In this document: positions 1-5,157 of the stretch, in pieces
How the letters are laid out: each line of letters begins with the position of its first letter
Position numbering within the stretch: the stretch's first letter is position 1
Assembly (NCBI GenBank): GCA_031258055.1
Contig: JAIRNM010000344.1
Span: forward strand, 1-9,702
Source of the DNA: Bifidobacteriaceae bacterium
GTDB taxonomy: Bacteria; Actinomycetota; Actinomycetes; Actinomycetales; WQXJ01
Direction of reading: 5' to 3'
Length of the DNA stretch: 9,702 bases
The notes under the pieces: generated by a model
Told to the model about the DNA's origin: nothing
Databases searched by the model: none
Seen by the model: only the letters and a program-made list of their open reading frames with translations
Program-made: the position numbers and the translations under genes

Positions 1-21
1 GAGGAGGACAAGCGGTCAGAC

Positions 22-948
22 GTGATCGTCATGCGCGGCGCCCTCGAAGCCGTGCTGGCCAAATCCACCGTGTCGCGGAGAGACAAGGCTTTGCTGCGCC
101 GCAACGGCGCTTGGGCCAAGGCCCACGGCTGGCGTCCCTTGGCAGTAGCGACTGCGACGGTGTCCAAGGGCGATGAGGTTGGCCCCTTCACACCCCAAGG
201 GTTCGTCTATGTCGGGGTGGGACCGACCAAGCCTCTGCCCAACGCGGGGCCGTCCAACTGGACTTGGGTGCCGATCTGGTCCGCTTCTTTGCGCGCCCAA
301 CACTGGCTGAACGTTGCGATCGTGTTTACCCTTAGCTGCACCGGTTACCTGATTATGGATCCCTTTTTCGGCCCCACCGCGGGCGAGGGCGAATCGGTCG
401 GTTTTCAGATGGGCTGGGTGCGTTTGATCCACTTCTCGGTCGGGTTCTTGTGGATATTGGTTGGCGCGACCCGAGTGATCGCCGCTTTCACTTCCCGCGA
501 CCGGCATCTGCGCTGGAACGAATGGTGGCCGCTGAAATCCAAGCGTGACGTCAAGCATCTGGGCGAAGTGCTCGGCCATTACGCCCTCATCAAGAACGAG
601 TCGCCGCTGTTCTTGGGGCACAATCCACTCCAACAGCTGACCTACACAGGCGTATACCTAGTCTGTGGGGTGCAGATGCTGACCGGCCTGACATTGTTTG
701 GGCTCTACCATCAAGAGAATTGGTTCTGGCAACTAATGGCTCTGCCGACGCATTGGATCGGCATCCCGTACATCCGCCTCTTCCACACCTTGATAATGTT
801 CTTCCTTTGGGTTTTCGTGATAATCCACGTCTATTTGGCCGTGCGAGCGGATTCCCTGGAGCGCCACGGTGGCATTTCCTCAATGATCAACGGCGGCGTT
901 TGGCTGCGCCAGGGTGCCAGGCCGGTCGACGCGCCGGAAGTCGGATGA
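22..948 (+). CDS. hyaC: [NiFe]-hydrogenase b-type cytochrome subunit with N-terminal extension (possibly 5'-truncated)
   Basis: Membrane cytochrome that takes electrons from the small subunit of a group 1 [NiFe]-hydrogenase and passes them to quinone. The 308-aa product has four hydrophobic segments, at about residues 94-113, 131-155, 203-228 and 250-275. Candidate haem ligands are H94 (QHWLN) and H137 (RLIHFSVG) in the first two, and H255 and H269 (RLFHTLIMFF, IIHVYLAVRAD) in the fourth. GHNPLQQLTYTG before the third is typical of HyaC/HupC. Usual family length is about 220-260 aa; the surplus is an N-terminal stretch of about 85 residues that resembles part of a P-type ATPase N-domain (see findings). 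The start is uncertain: GTG at 22 lies 14 nt after GAGGAGG (1-7), but the frame is open to base 1, so the gene may begin outside the window. The stop overlaps hyaD by ATGA, implying co-translation. The catalytic subunits should lie upstream. Confidence 0.88.
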   Translation: MIVMRGALEAVLAKSTVSRRDKALLRRNGAWAKAHGWRPLAVATATVSKGDEVGPFTPQGFVYVGVGPTKPLPNAGPSNWTWVPIWSASLRAQHWLNVAIVFTLSCTGYLIMDPFFGPTAGEGESVGFQMGWVRLIHFSVGFLWILVGATRVIAAFTSRDRHLRWNEWWPLKSKRDVKHLGEVLGHYALIKNESPLFLGHNPLQQLTYTGVYLVCGVQMLTGLTLFGLYHQENWFWQLMALPTHWIGIPYIRLFHTLIMFFLWVFVIIHVYLAVRADSLERHGGISSMINGGVWLRQGARPVDAPEVG

Positions 949-1412
949 CAGCTCTTCACCCCATCACCGTCCTGGCTGTGGGTAACACCATCATGGCCGA
1001 TGACGCCGTTGGACCGGCCCTCTTGTCCCTCCTGCGCCAGGCCCGGCCGGATGATCGGATCGAGTACGTGGACGGCGGCATCGGCGGACTTGATCTGCTA
1101 CCTGTTGTGCTGGACGCCGAGCGGCTGCTGATCCTCGACGCGGTGGCGGGTGAGACTCCCGGCGACGTCTTGAGGCTGGATGGCGACCAGCTTCCACGGC
1201 TGTTGGCGGCCAAGCTTTCGCCTCACCAAGTTGGGCTGCTTGATGTGTTCGCATCGGCGCGCTTACTCGGCCGGGAACCGGCCGAGATCGCCCTGGTCGG
1301 CGTGGTGCCAGCCGAAGTCGGGCTGCGGGTAGGGCTCACTGCGGTAGTTGAAGCGGCTCTGCCGCGCGCCACCGCCCTGGCGGCAGCGGTGTTGGACAAC
1401 TGGCTTCAATGA
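945..1412 (+). CDS. hyaD: Hydrogenase maturation endopeptidase, HyaD/HupD family
   Basis: Cytoplasmic nickel-dependent endopeptidase that removes the C-terminal peptide of the hydrogenase large-subunit precursor after nickel insertion. The 155-aa product matches the family in length and motif order: GNTIMADDAVG at 13-23, DGGIGGLDLL at 43-52, LLILDAVAG at 61-69, SPHQVGLLDV at 92-101 and LVGVVPAEVG at 117-126. By comparison with E. coli HybD (E16, D62, H93) the nickel ligands should be D20, D65 and H94; Asp replaces Glu at the first site, as in HycI-type proteases. The start is the ATG whose ATGA overlaps the stop of the cytochrome gene, so it is translationally coupled. Its substrate is probably the large subunit encoded upstream. 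The last 7 bases overlap the end of the antisense hypA remnant. Confidence 0.93.
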   Translation: MTALHPITVLAVGNTIMADDAVGPALLSLLRQARPDDRIEYVDGGIGGLDLLPVVLDAERLLILDAVAGETPGDVLRLDGDQLPRLLAAKLSPHQVGLLDVFASARLLGREPAEIALVGVVPAEVGLRVGLTAVVEAALPRATALAAAVLDNWLQ

Positions 1413-1559
1413 GTGCGTTCGGGGATGTCGGCGTAGGCGACCTCGAATTCGCGCCCTCTCACCAAGTTGCCGCAAGGCGCCCCGCAAGCCGGGCAGCGCA
1501 GCGCGCAAAACTGATCGACCGGCTGCTCCGAGAGGCAGGCGTCACACCAAATCGCGGCA
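1406..1559 (-). pseudogene. hypA 3' remnant (zinc-domain fragment, no start)
   Basis: A truncated second copy of the downstream half of the hypA at 2182-2538. Bases 1415-1559 match 2191-2335 at all but two positions. In the minus frame it reads from AAIWCDAC through the second CPAC pair to AYADIPER and then Thr-His-stop, with the stop at 1406-1408 inside the end of hyaD. Both differences are second-codon-position replacements (His to Leu after the first CxxC; Tyr to Cys before the second). A stop codon lies in this frame a short way upstream, within higA, and there is no start, so it is a remnant and not a gene. It directly follows higA and marks the outer edge of the inserted toxin-antitoxin module. 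Confidence 0.88.
1415..1559. repeat. 145-bp direct repeat, copy A
   Basis: Begins GCGTTCGGGGATGTCGGCGT and ends CCAAATCGCGGCA. It is paired with 2191-2335 in the same orientation (offset 776 bp), with two mismatches by eye (C versus T near 1506, A versus T near 1533). The identity stops sharply at 1559/1560. At the other edge there may be weak further similarity (GGCTTCAA against GGCTCAA) around the two stop codons. The two copies bracket higBA. Confidence 0.93.
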
Positions 1560-1568
1560 CTGGTCGGA

Positions 1569-1850
1569 TCAAACAGACGCAAGCGGTTTCACGTCAAGGC
1601 TATCGGCAGCGATGTGAGACAGATCGTAGGCGTCTTGCAGCGACAGCCACATGCGCGCGGACCCAGCACCGGCGCGCTCAAGGCGGGCCGCCAAGTTGGG
1701 GCTCAACGCCGCCCGACCGTTAACCACCCGGGACAGGGCAACCCTTGACACGCCCAACGCGCTTGCAGCCCGCGCTAAGCTCAGTCCGAGTTCATCCAAC
1801 ACGTCTAGACGGATGATCTCTCCCGGATGCACCGGGTCTTTCATCGCCAT
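1569..1850 (-). CDS. higA: HigA-family antitoxin (XRE helix-turn-helix)
   Basis: Antitoxin and autorepressor of the HigBA type II module: it binds the HigB toxin and the operator. The 93-aa product has the family opening DPVHPGEIIR (5-14), a helix-turn-helix at about 22-46 (LSLARAASALGVSRVALSRV, then VNGRAALS), and the WLSLQDAYDL ending (69-78). It is full length and appears intact. The start is the ATG at 1850, 11 nt after the higB stop, preceded by GGAG at 5 nt spacing; the reading frame continues upstream to 1952 inside higB, but that extension does not look like HigA. Co-transcribed with higB from 2140. The order toxin then antitoxin is normal for higBA. The stop lies 10 bp from the hypA remnant, so the module fits tightly between the two repeats. 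Confidence 0.93.
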   Translation of the reverse strand: MAMKDPVHPGEIIRLDVLDELGLSLARAASALGVSRVALSRVVNGRAALSPNLAARLERAGAGSARMWLSLQDAYDLSHIAADSLDVKPLASV

Positions 1851-1861
1851 GTTTGCTCCGT

Positions 1862-2140
1862 TCAGTGATAATCCAAGTAGTCGACCAGATCGACCTGGCC
1901 GCGGTCGAATTCGAAAGTGACCCTCCAGTTCCCGCTTACGCTCACCGCCCAACGTCCGGTTCCCAGTCCCTTGAGCGGATGGAGTCGAAAGGATGGTATT
2001 GAGAGGTCTCGGGGCGCTTGCGCCACATCAAGAACCGAAAGGATGCGTCGCAACTTCCCGGCGTGCTCCGGAATGATGCCGCGCTTCGAGCCGGAACTGT
2101 AGAAGTCCTCCAGTCCCTTGTGAACGAATCCGCGTATCAC
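1862..2140 (-). CDS. higB: HigB-family toxin (RelE/ParE fold mRNA interferase)
   Basis: Predicted ribosome-dependent mRNA-cleaving toxin. The 92-aa product matches the family in length and motifs: FVHKGLEDFY (5-14), RLHPLKGLGTGRWAV (52-66), VSGNWRVTFEF (68-78) and the terminal DYLDYH (87-92). No frameshift or stop is seen, so it is probably active and held in check by HigA. GTG at 2140 is chosen as start because it gives the usual family N-terminus (MIRGFVHKGLE) and lies 7 nt after a TACACT -10 box, as expected for a leaderless mRNA. It is followed 11 nt later by higA. It sits between the 3' end of hypA and the duplicated hypA 3' fragment, with no relation to hydrogenase function. Confidence 0.93.
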   Translation of the reverse strand: MIRGFVHKGLEDFYSSGSKRGIIPEHAGKLRRILSVLDVAQAPRDLSIPSFRLHPLKGLGTGRWAVSVSGNWRVTFEFDRGQVDLVDYLDYH

Positions 2141-2147
2141 CCGTCAA

Positions 2148-2168
2148 AGTGTATCGCATAGCGATACA
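2148..2168 (-). promoter_or_regulatory. higBA promoter with overlapping palindromic operator
   Basis: A perfect inverted repeat TGTATCGC-ATA-GCGATACA (2150-2168) overlaps a minus-strand -10-like TACACT (2153 to 2148), placed 7 nt before the higB GTG. This is the expected position for HigA/HigB autorepression: a bound HigA dimer would cover the -10. No good -35 hexamer is visible. The operator role is inferred from symmetry and position. Confidence 0.75.
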
Positions 2169-2181
2169 GTCCCGGATAGGC

Positions 2182-2538
2182 TCAACCGGCGCGTTCGGGG
2201 ATGTCGGCGTAGGCGACCTCGAATTCGCGCCCTCTCACCAAGTTGCCGCAAGGCGCCCCGCAAGCCGGGCAGCGCAGCGCGTAAAACTGATCGACCGGCT
2301 GCTCCGAGTGGCAGGCGTCACACCAAATCGCGGCAACCGTTTCCTCGATCACCAGGTCGGCGCCAGCCAAGCGTGTGCCCGCTATGGCGAGCGGCCAAGC
2401 CCCGCTGAGCACCTCCGGCACAGCACCAGACAAACTCCCAACCCGCAGCCCGACCCGCTCCACTGTCTGTGCGCCCGCCTTGGCAGCGGCGCCATCGACC
2501 GCCCGCACGACGGCGCGAAGCAGACCCAATTCATGCAC
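2182..2538 (-). CDS. hypA: Hydrogenase nickel incorporation protein HypA, copy 1
   Basis: Nickel metallochaperone that works with HypB to load Ni into the large subunit. The 118-aa product has the essential N-terminal MHEL (His2 is the Ni ligand) and the structural zinc site CDAC (73-76) and CPAC (90-93), ending FEVAYADIPE. The start is GTG at 2538, 6 nt after a TACTAT box. Its codons from about residue 69 to the end are duplicated at 1415-1559. It has toxin-antitoxin genes on both sides: a DUF5615/DUF433 pair upstream and higBA downstream, all on the same strand. It is clearly different in sequence from the hypA at 6091-6441, which is the one beside hypB, so this copy may serve a particular hydrogenase or be redundant. 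Confidence 0.94.
   Translation of the reverse strand: MHELGLLRAVVRAVDGAAAKAGAQTVERVGLRVGSLSGAVPEVLSGAWPLAIAGTRLAGADLVIEETVAAIWCDACHSEQPVDQFYALRCPACGAPCGNLVRGREFEVAYADIPERAG
2191..2335. repeat. 145-bp direct repeat, copy B (within intact hypA)
   Basis: Copy of 1415-1559 in the same orientation, with two mismatches. It covers codons from about 69 to 116 of hypA copy 1, including both zinc CxxC pairs. This copy keeps the His and Tyr codons that are altered in copy A, so it appears to be the functional one. Confidence 0.93.
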
Positions 2539-2544
2539 CGCCCC

Positions 2545-2550
2545 ATAGTA
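2545..2550 (-). promoter_or_regulatory. -10 box of hypA copy 1 (leaderless type)
   Basis: TACTAT on the minus strand, 6 nt before the GTG start of hypA copy 1. Fits TANNNT at leaderless spacing. There is no purine-rich Shine-Dalgarno at normal distance and no clear -35. It suggests hypA has its own promoter apart from the toxin gene upstream. Confidence 0.55.
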
Positions 2551-2586
2551 TTTGACCCCCGCCCAACCCCGGTGGTGTTGGCCCCG

Positions 2587-2946
2587 CTACAGCCACTCCT
2601 CGTCTAGCCTGGCGCTGGCTTGCGCGTCATCCAACCACGCCGCTAGGGCTTTGATTAATGGCCCCGGATTGGTCCGCGACCGCGGGAAAGCTCCAGACGG
2701 TACCAAAAGCAGAGTGGTGACTGGACCGCCCTGATCGATTGCCGCGGCCAACAGGGGGCGAAAATCTCGTATGTTCTCAGTAACCACCCGGCGCCCTTCG
2801 CGCCCGGCCAAGGTGTAAACCTCCGGGTCCGCCAGTCCTGCCCGATCAGGATCATCGAGCAGCGCCACGACGTCGAATCCGCGTGCGAGCAGCGCCTTGG
2901 CTATCGCTGGAGCGAAGTGTTCGTCCAGAAGCAGACGGGCAGTCAC
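2587..2946 (-). CDS. DUF5615-like PIN-domain toxin
   Basis: Predicted toxin of a type II module with a PIN-like nuclease fold. The 119-aa product opens with TARLLLDEHFAPAIAKALLA (2-21); D8 and E9 are the first acidic residues. It continues GFDVVAL (23-29), LADPEVYTLA (38-47) and VVTENIRDF (54-62), where D40, E57 and D61 could complete a metal site. This is the order seen in DUF5615 (Mut7-C/PIN-like) proteins. GTG at 2946 is chosen because its GTGA overlaps the antitoxin stop by 4 nt; an earlier start at 2973 would run further into the antitoxin gene. It is coupled to the DUF433-like partner upstream, which supports the toxin-antitoxin reading. Nuclease activity is inferred from the family. 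Confidence 0.82.
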   Translation of the reverse strand: MTARLLLDEHFAPAIAKALLARGFDVVALLDDPDRAGLADPEVYTLAGREGRRVVTENIRDFRPLLAAAIDQGGPVTTLLLVPSGAFPRSRTNPGPLIKALAAWLDDAQASARLDEEWL

Positions 2947-3362
2947 TTCAGGAGAGCTTTGCGTTTGGCCCAAGCCGCCCGGGCAACGGTTGCCTCACGC
3001 TCATTGGCATCGATCCAGGCATTGATTTCTTCCGGGTACCGCCCGTAATACTCAAGGGCGATGGCGACGTCGCGCTCCCTCAAGCCCAGTTGTCCGGCCA
3101 GCCCGGCCGGACTTCCGCTCGGCTCGGCCAAGTCCCTGATCTGGGAGATCACCTCCCAAACGTCCAAGCCTCCAGCAACCGAAGGGCGCACACCGGCAGG
3201 TCCTTGCCTAAACTGGATGCCAGGAATCTCCCGTGACCGGATACCTTCCCCCACAAGCGTTTGCACCACCGCCGAAGTAGACATGCCACGCGTCTGGGCA
3301 AAGCTCTTGACCTGTTCCAGCAAGCGTTCATCGAACCTGACAGCGACCGCACGTGTTGACAT
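2943..3362 (-). CDS. Antitoxin: ribbon-helix-helix N-terminus plus DUF433-like domain
   Basis: Predicted DNA-binding antitoxin for the PIN-like toxin. Of 139 residues, about 1-45 look like a CopG/ribbon-helix-helix domain: TRAVAVRFDERLLEQVKSFA forms the strand and first helix, followed by TSAVVQTLVGEGI. Residues 46-125 look like a DUF433-type domain with GLDVWEVISQI (65-75), LRERDVAIALEYYGRYPEEI (95-114) and NAWIDANE, typical of antitoxins paired with DUF5615. ATG at 3362 is preferred because it begins MSTRAVAVRF directly and lies 7 nt after TACGAT. An ATG at 3371 is only 3 codons earlier and leaves no room after that box; the frame also continues to 3452. The stop overlaps the toxin start. 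Confidence 0.8.
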   Translation of the reverse strand: MSTRAVAVRFDERLLEQVKSFAQTRGMSTSAVVQTLVGEGIRSREIPGIQFRQGPAGVRPSVAGGLDVWEVISQIRDLAEPSGSPAGLAGQLGLRERDVAIALEYYGRYPEEINAWIDANEREATVARAAWAKRKALLK

Positions 3363-3376
3363 GTCATACATCGTAT
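3357..3376 (-). promoter_or_regulatory. Antitoxin promoter and possible operator
   Basis: A minus-strand TACGAT (3375 to 3370) lies 7 nt before the ATG at 3362. Two symmetric elements surround the start: the perfect palindrome TGACATGTCA (3357-3366), which spans the start codon, and ATAC-ATC-GTAT (3366-3376), which overlaps the -10. Ribbon-helix-helix antitoxins usually bind short palindromes of this kind, so autorepression is plausible. The operator role is inferred. Confidence 0.45.
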
Positions 3377-3485
3377 CCGGTCCAATAGCACCGAAGCGTT
3401 GTCGCTCTCTTGTCGGCATCTTTCGATTCCAAGTGCGAATGAAGAACGACACGCTTTGTCGACCTACTTAGCTCGACTCGGGCGA

Positions 3486-3491
3486 TAAAGT
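3486..3491 (+). promoter_or_regulatory. -10 box of the large-subunit-like gene (leaderless type)
   Basis: TAAAGT, 6 nt before the GTG at 3498, with no Shine-Dalgarno between. The 135-bp gap between the two divergent starts (3363-3497) holds this box and the antitoxin box and no other recognised feature. Confidence 0.55.
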
Positions 3492-3497
3492 GATTGG

Positions 3498-4895
3498 GTG
3501 ACCGAGCGGCTGATCGTTGACCAGGTGGTCGAAGGTTTGAGCGCCACCGTTGTAGTAGATCGATCCGCCACCGGTGTGCTGCTTGAAGCCCGGTTTGATC
3601 TGTCCGGACTGCCAGCACTCGGCCCGCTGCTGGTGGGCCGTCCAGTCGAAGAAGTCCCGCCGTTGGTGGAACGTCTCTGCGGGGTCTGCCCGGTCGCGCA
3701 CCACCTTGCTGGCGTGGCCGCACTGGAGGCGCTCGGCGCTGTGGGCCCGATCCCAGCCGAGGCGACCCGCGTCCGTCGGCTCTTGCACTACGGCTCGGTT
3801 CTGGATATGCACGCGACCAGTTTCGTATCGGCCGGACACCGCGAAGCGTTGGCTTTGCGTGGGCTTGGCAAAGCGGCGATGGCAGCGGCCGGGTCGCCCG
3901 GGCATTTCCCGGTCAGCGCCGTCGTTGGCGGCGTGGCAAAGGCTGTGGCTGCCGATGCCGCTCAAACCTGCGCTCGGTTGGTTCCGGCCGCCATCGCGCT
4001 AGCCCAAGATCTGTTTGCTCGGGCGCTAAGGCCACAGACGGGCGGCGCTGAGGCTGGCCGCAACGCCGCGGGTGTCGTCTCGGTCGGTGGCGCTGACGGC
4101 GCCGGTGGCGATGGCTTCCCGGGAGCCGACGTGGCGTTGGTCGACGGCATCGGCCAACTCGACCTCCTGGGCGAACGGCTGCGGGCGGTGACACCAGACG
4201 GCCAGGTGATCGTGGCCGGAGCCAGCCCCGACCAATGGGATGAAATACTGGGCCCCCTTGGCGGTCTTGAAGCGGGCAGCTATCGAGTCGGGCCGGTGGC
4301 ACAACTCCGGGTGGCGCCGGTGGCCACGCCGCTGGCCGCTAAGCTCCAAGCGGACTGGCTTGACCAGGGCGCTGGCGCCCAGGCGGCGCGGGCAGTGCTG
4401 GCAGCTCATTGTGTTGAAGTAATTGGCCAACTAGTCGCTGGCGAGGGGTGCGGCACCAGCGCTGACGCTGTTCTGGTCAAGCCAGCAGCGCGGTTAGCCA
4501 CACCAAGCGCGGATGGCCAGCTACCGGTTGGTGTGGGCTGGGTTGACGGCGCGCGCGGTCTGCTGGTCCACAGATACCAGGTGGACCAATCTGGCCTGGT
4601 CGAACGCGCGCTAGTGCTGACTCCGACCGAGCAGAACCAGGGCTGGTTGTCCTGGCTGCTGAAGACAGCCCTGACGAACGCGACCGAACTGCTCCCAGAC
4701 CACTCGGACGCCGCGGCTTTGACAAGTGAGCAGGGCTTCGTCTCTCGAGGACTCCGCAAAGAATCCGACTGCGGGGAGGAGACACTGTGGGGTCGGCTAG
4801 AAGAGGCTGTCCGGGAAGCCGACCCCTGTTTGCCTTGCGTCTTGGCCCCACCCGGACAGATGGGACTGGAAATCAAGACTGTGGTGAGGAATTGA
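3498..4895 (+). CDS. Divergent [NiFe]-hydrogenase large-subunit-like protein (HupK/HoxV-like or unusual catalytic subunit)
   Basis: A 465-aa relative of the [NiFe] large subunit. The N-terminal site motif is RLCGVCPVAHH (59-69) with C61 and C64. The C-terminal motif is DPCLPC (442-447) with C444 and C447, so all four metal-ligand cysteines are present. Other matches are SPGHFPVSAVVGG (133-145), DGARGLLVH (350-358; usually EAPRG) and PTEQN (376-380; usually PTxWN). Departures: VEGLS replaces the usual EGH near residue 12, and the residue three after C447 is Ala, not the His or Arg of DPCxxCxx(H/R). The protein continues APPGQMGLEIKTVVRN, like a retained tail. A Gly/Ala-rich stretch (182-216) lies mid-protein. 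No small subunit is adjacent, and hypC follows 6 nt later, so a scaffold role like HupK/HoxV in Fe(CN)2CO assembly is favoured; a catalytic role is not excluded. The GTG start is set by the -10 box at 3486. Confidence 0.75.
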   Translation: MTERLIVDQVVEGLSATVVVDRSATGVLLEARFDLSGLPALGPLLVGRPVEEVPPLVERLCGVCPVAHHLAGVAALEALGAVGPIPAEATRVRRLLHYGSVLDMHATSFVSAGHREALALRGLGKAAMAAAGSPGHFPVSAVVGGVAKAVAADAAQTCARLVPAAIALAQDLFARALRPQTGGAEAGRNAAGVVSVGGADGAGGDGFPGADVALVDGIGQLDLLGERLRAVTPDGQVIVAGASPDQWDEILGPLGGLEAGSYRVGPVAQLRVAPVATPLAAKLQADWLDQGAGAQAARAVLAAHCVEVIGQLVAGEGCGTSADAVLVKPAARLATPSADGQLPVGVGWVDGARGLLVHRYQVDQSGLVERALVLTPTEQNQGWLSWLLKTALTNATELLPDHSDAAALTSEQGFVSRGLRKESDCGEETLWGRLEEAVREADPCLPCVLAPPGQMGLEIKTVVRN

Positions 4896-4901
4896 TAATC
4901 G

Positions 4902-5156
4902 ATGTGTATAGCCGTGCCAACAAAGATCGTCAAGATCACCGATGGGCCGTTGCCGATTGCCCACCTTGAACCCGGTTCTCAGCCAAACACCTGCTGTGTG
5001 GCCTATGTCCCAGAAGCCAAACCAGGCGATTACGTCCTAGTCCAACAAGGCTTCGCGGTCCAGCTACTCGACCCGGAATCAGCCGCTCTCTCCCTCGCCG
5101 CCTTCGCCGAACTAGGCGTCATCCCGGCGCCCGCCAGCGCTGACGGAGGCAGTTAG
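4902..5156 (+). CDS. hypC: Hydrogenase assembly chaperone HypC, copy 1
   Basis: Small chaperone that binds HypD and the large-subunit precursor and carries the Fe(CN)2CO group. The 84-aa product has the diagnostic MCIAVPTKIVKI start with the essential Cys2, followed by a beta-rich body (CCVAYVPEAKPGDYVLVQQG at 31-50) and the QLLDPESA region; length is normal. The ATG is 6 nt after the stop of the large-subunit-like gene, with GAGGA (4886-4890) 11 nt upstream, so the two are an operon. A HypC next to a HupK/HoxV-like protein suits a shared scaffold step. It converges with hypB with only 1 nt between the stops, and no terminator is visible there. Confidence 0.93.
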   Translation: MCIAVPTKIVKITDGPLPIAHLEPGSQPNTCCVAYVPEAKPGDYVLVQQGFAVQLLDPESAALSLAAFAELGVIPAPASADGGS

Positions 5157-5157
5157 C

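Noticed and set aside
16..633. Long antisense reading frame opposite the cytochrome gene
   Set aside because: It is the shadow of a well-supported coding gene in GC-rich DNA; the translation has no recognisable domain. The same applies to other long frames opposite hypB, hypF and the large-subunit-like gene.
1222..1233. CTCACCAAGTTG shared by hyaD and both hypA copies
   Set aside because: A 12-base match with different flanks and different coding phase; not enough to call a repeat.
1851..1952. N-terminal extension of higA inside higB
   Set aside because: HigA family proteins start close to the HPGE motif. The ATG at 1850 has a good GGAG and follows the higB stop; the extension is Arg/Gly-rich and comes from higB in another frame.
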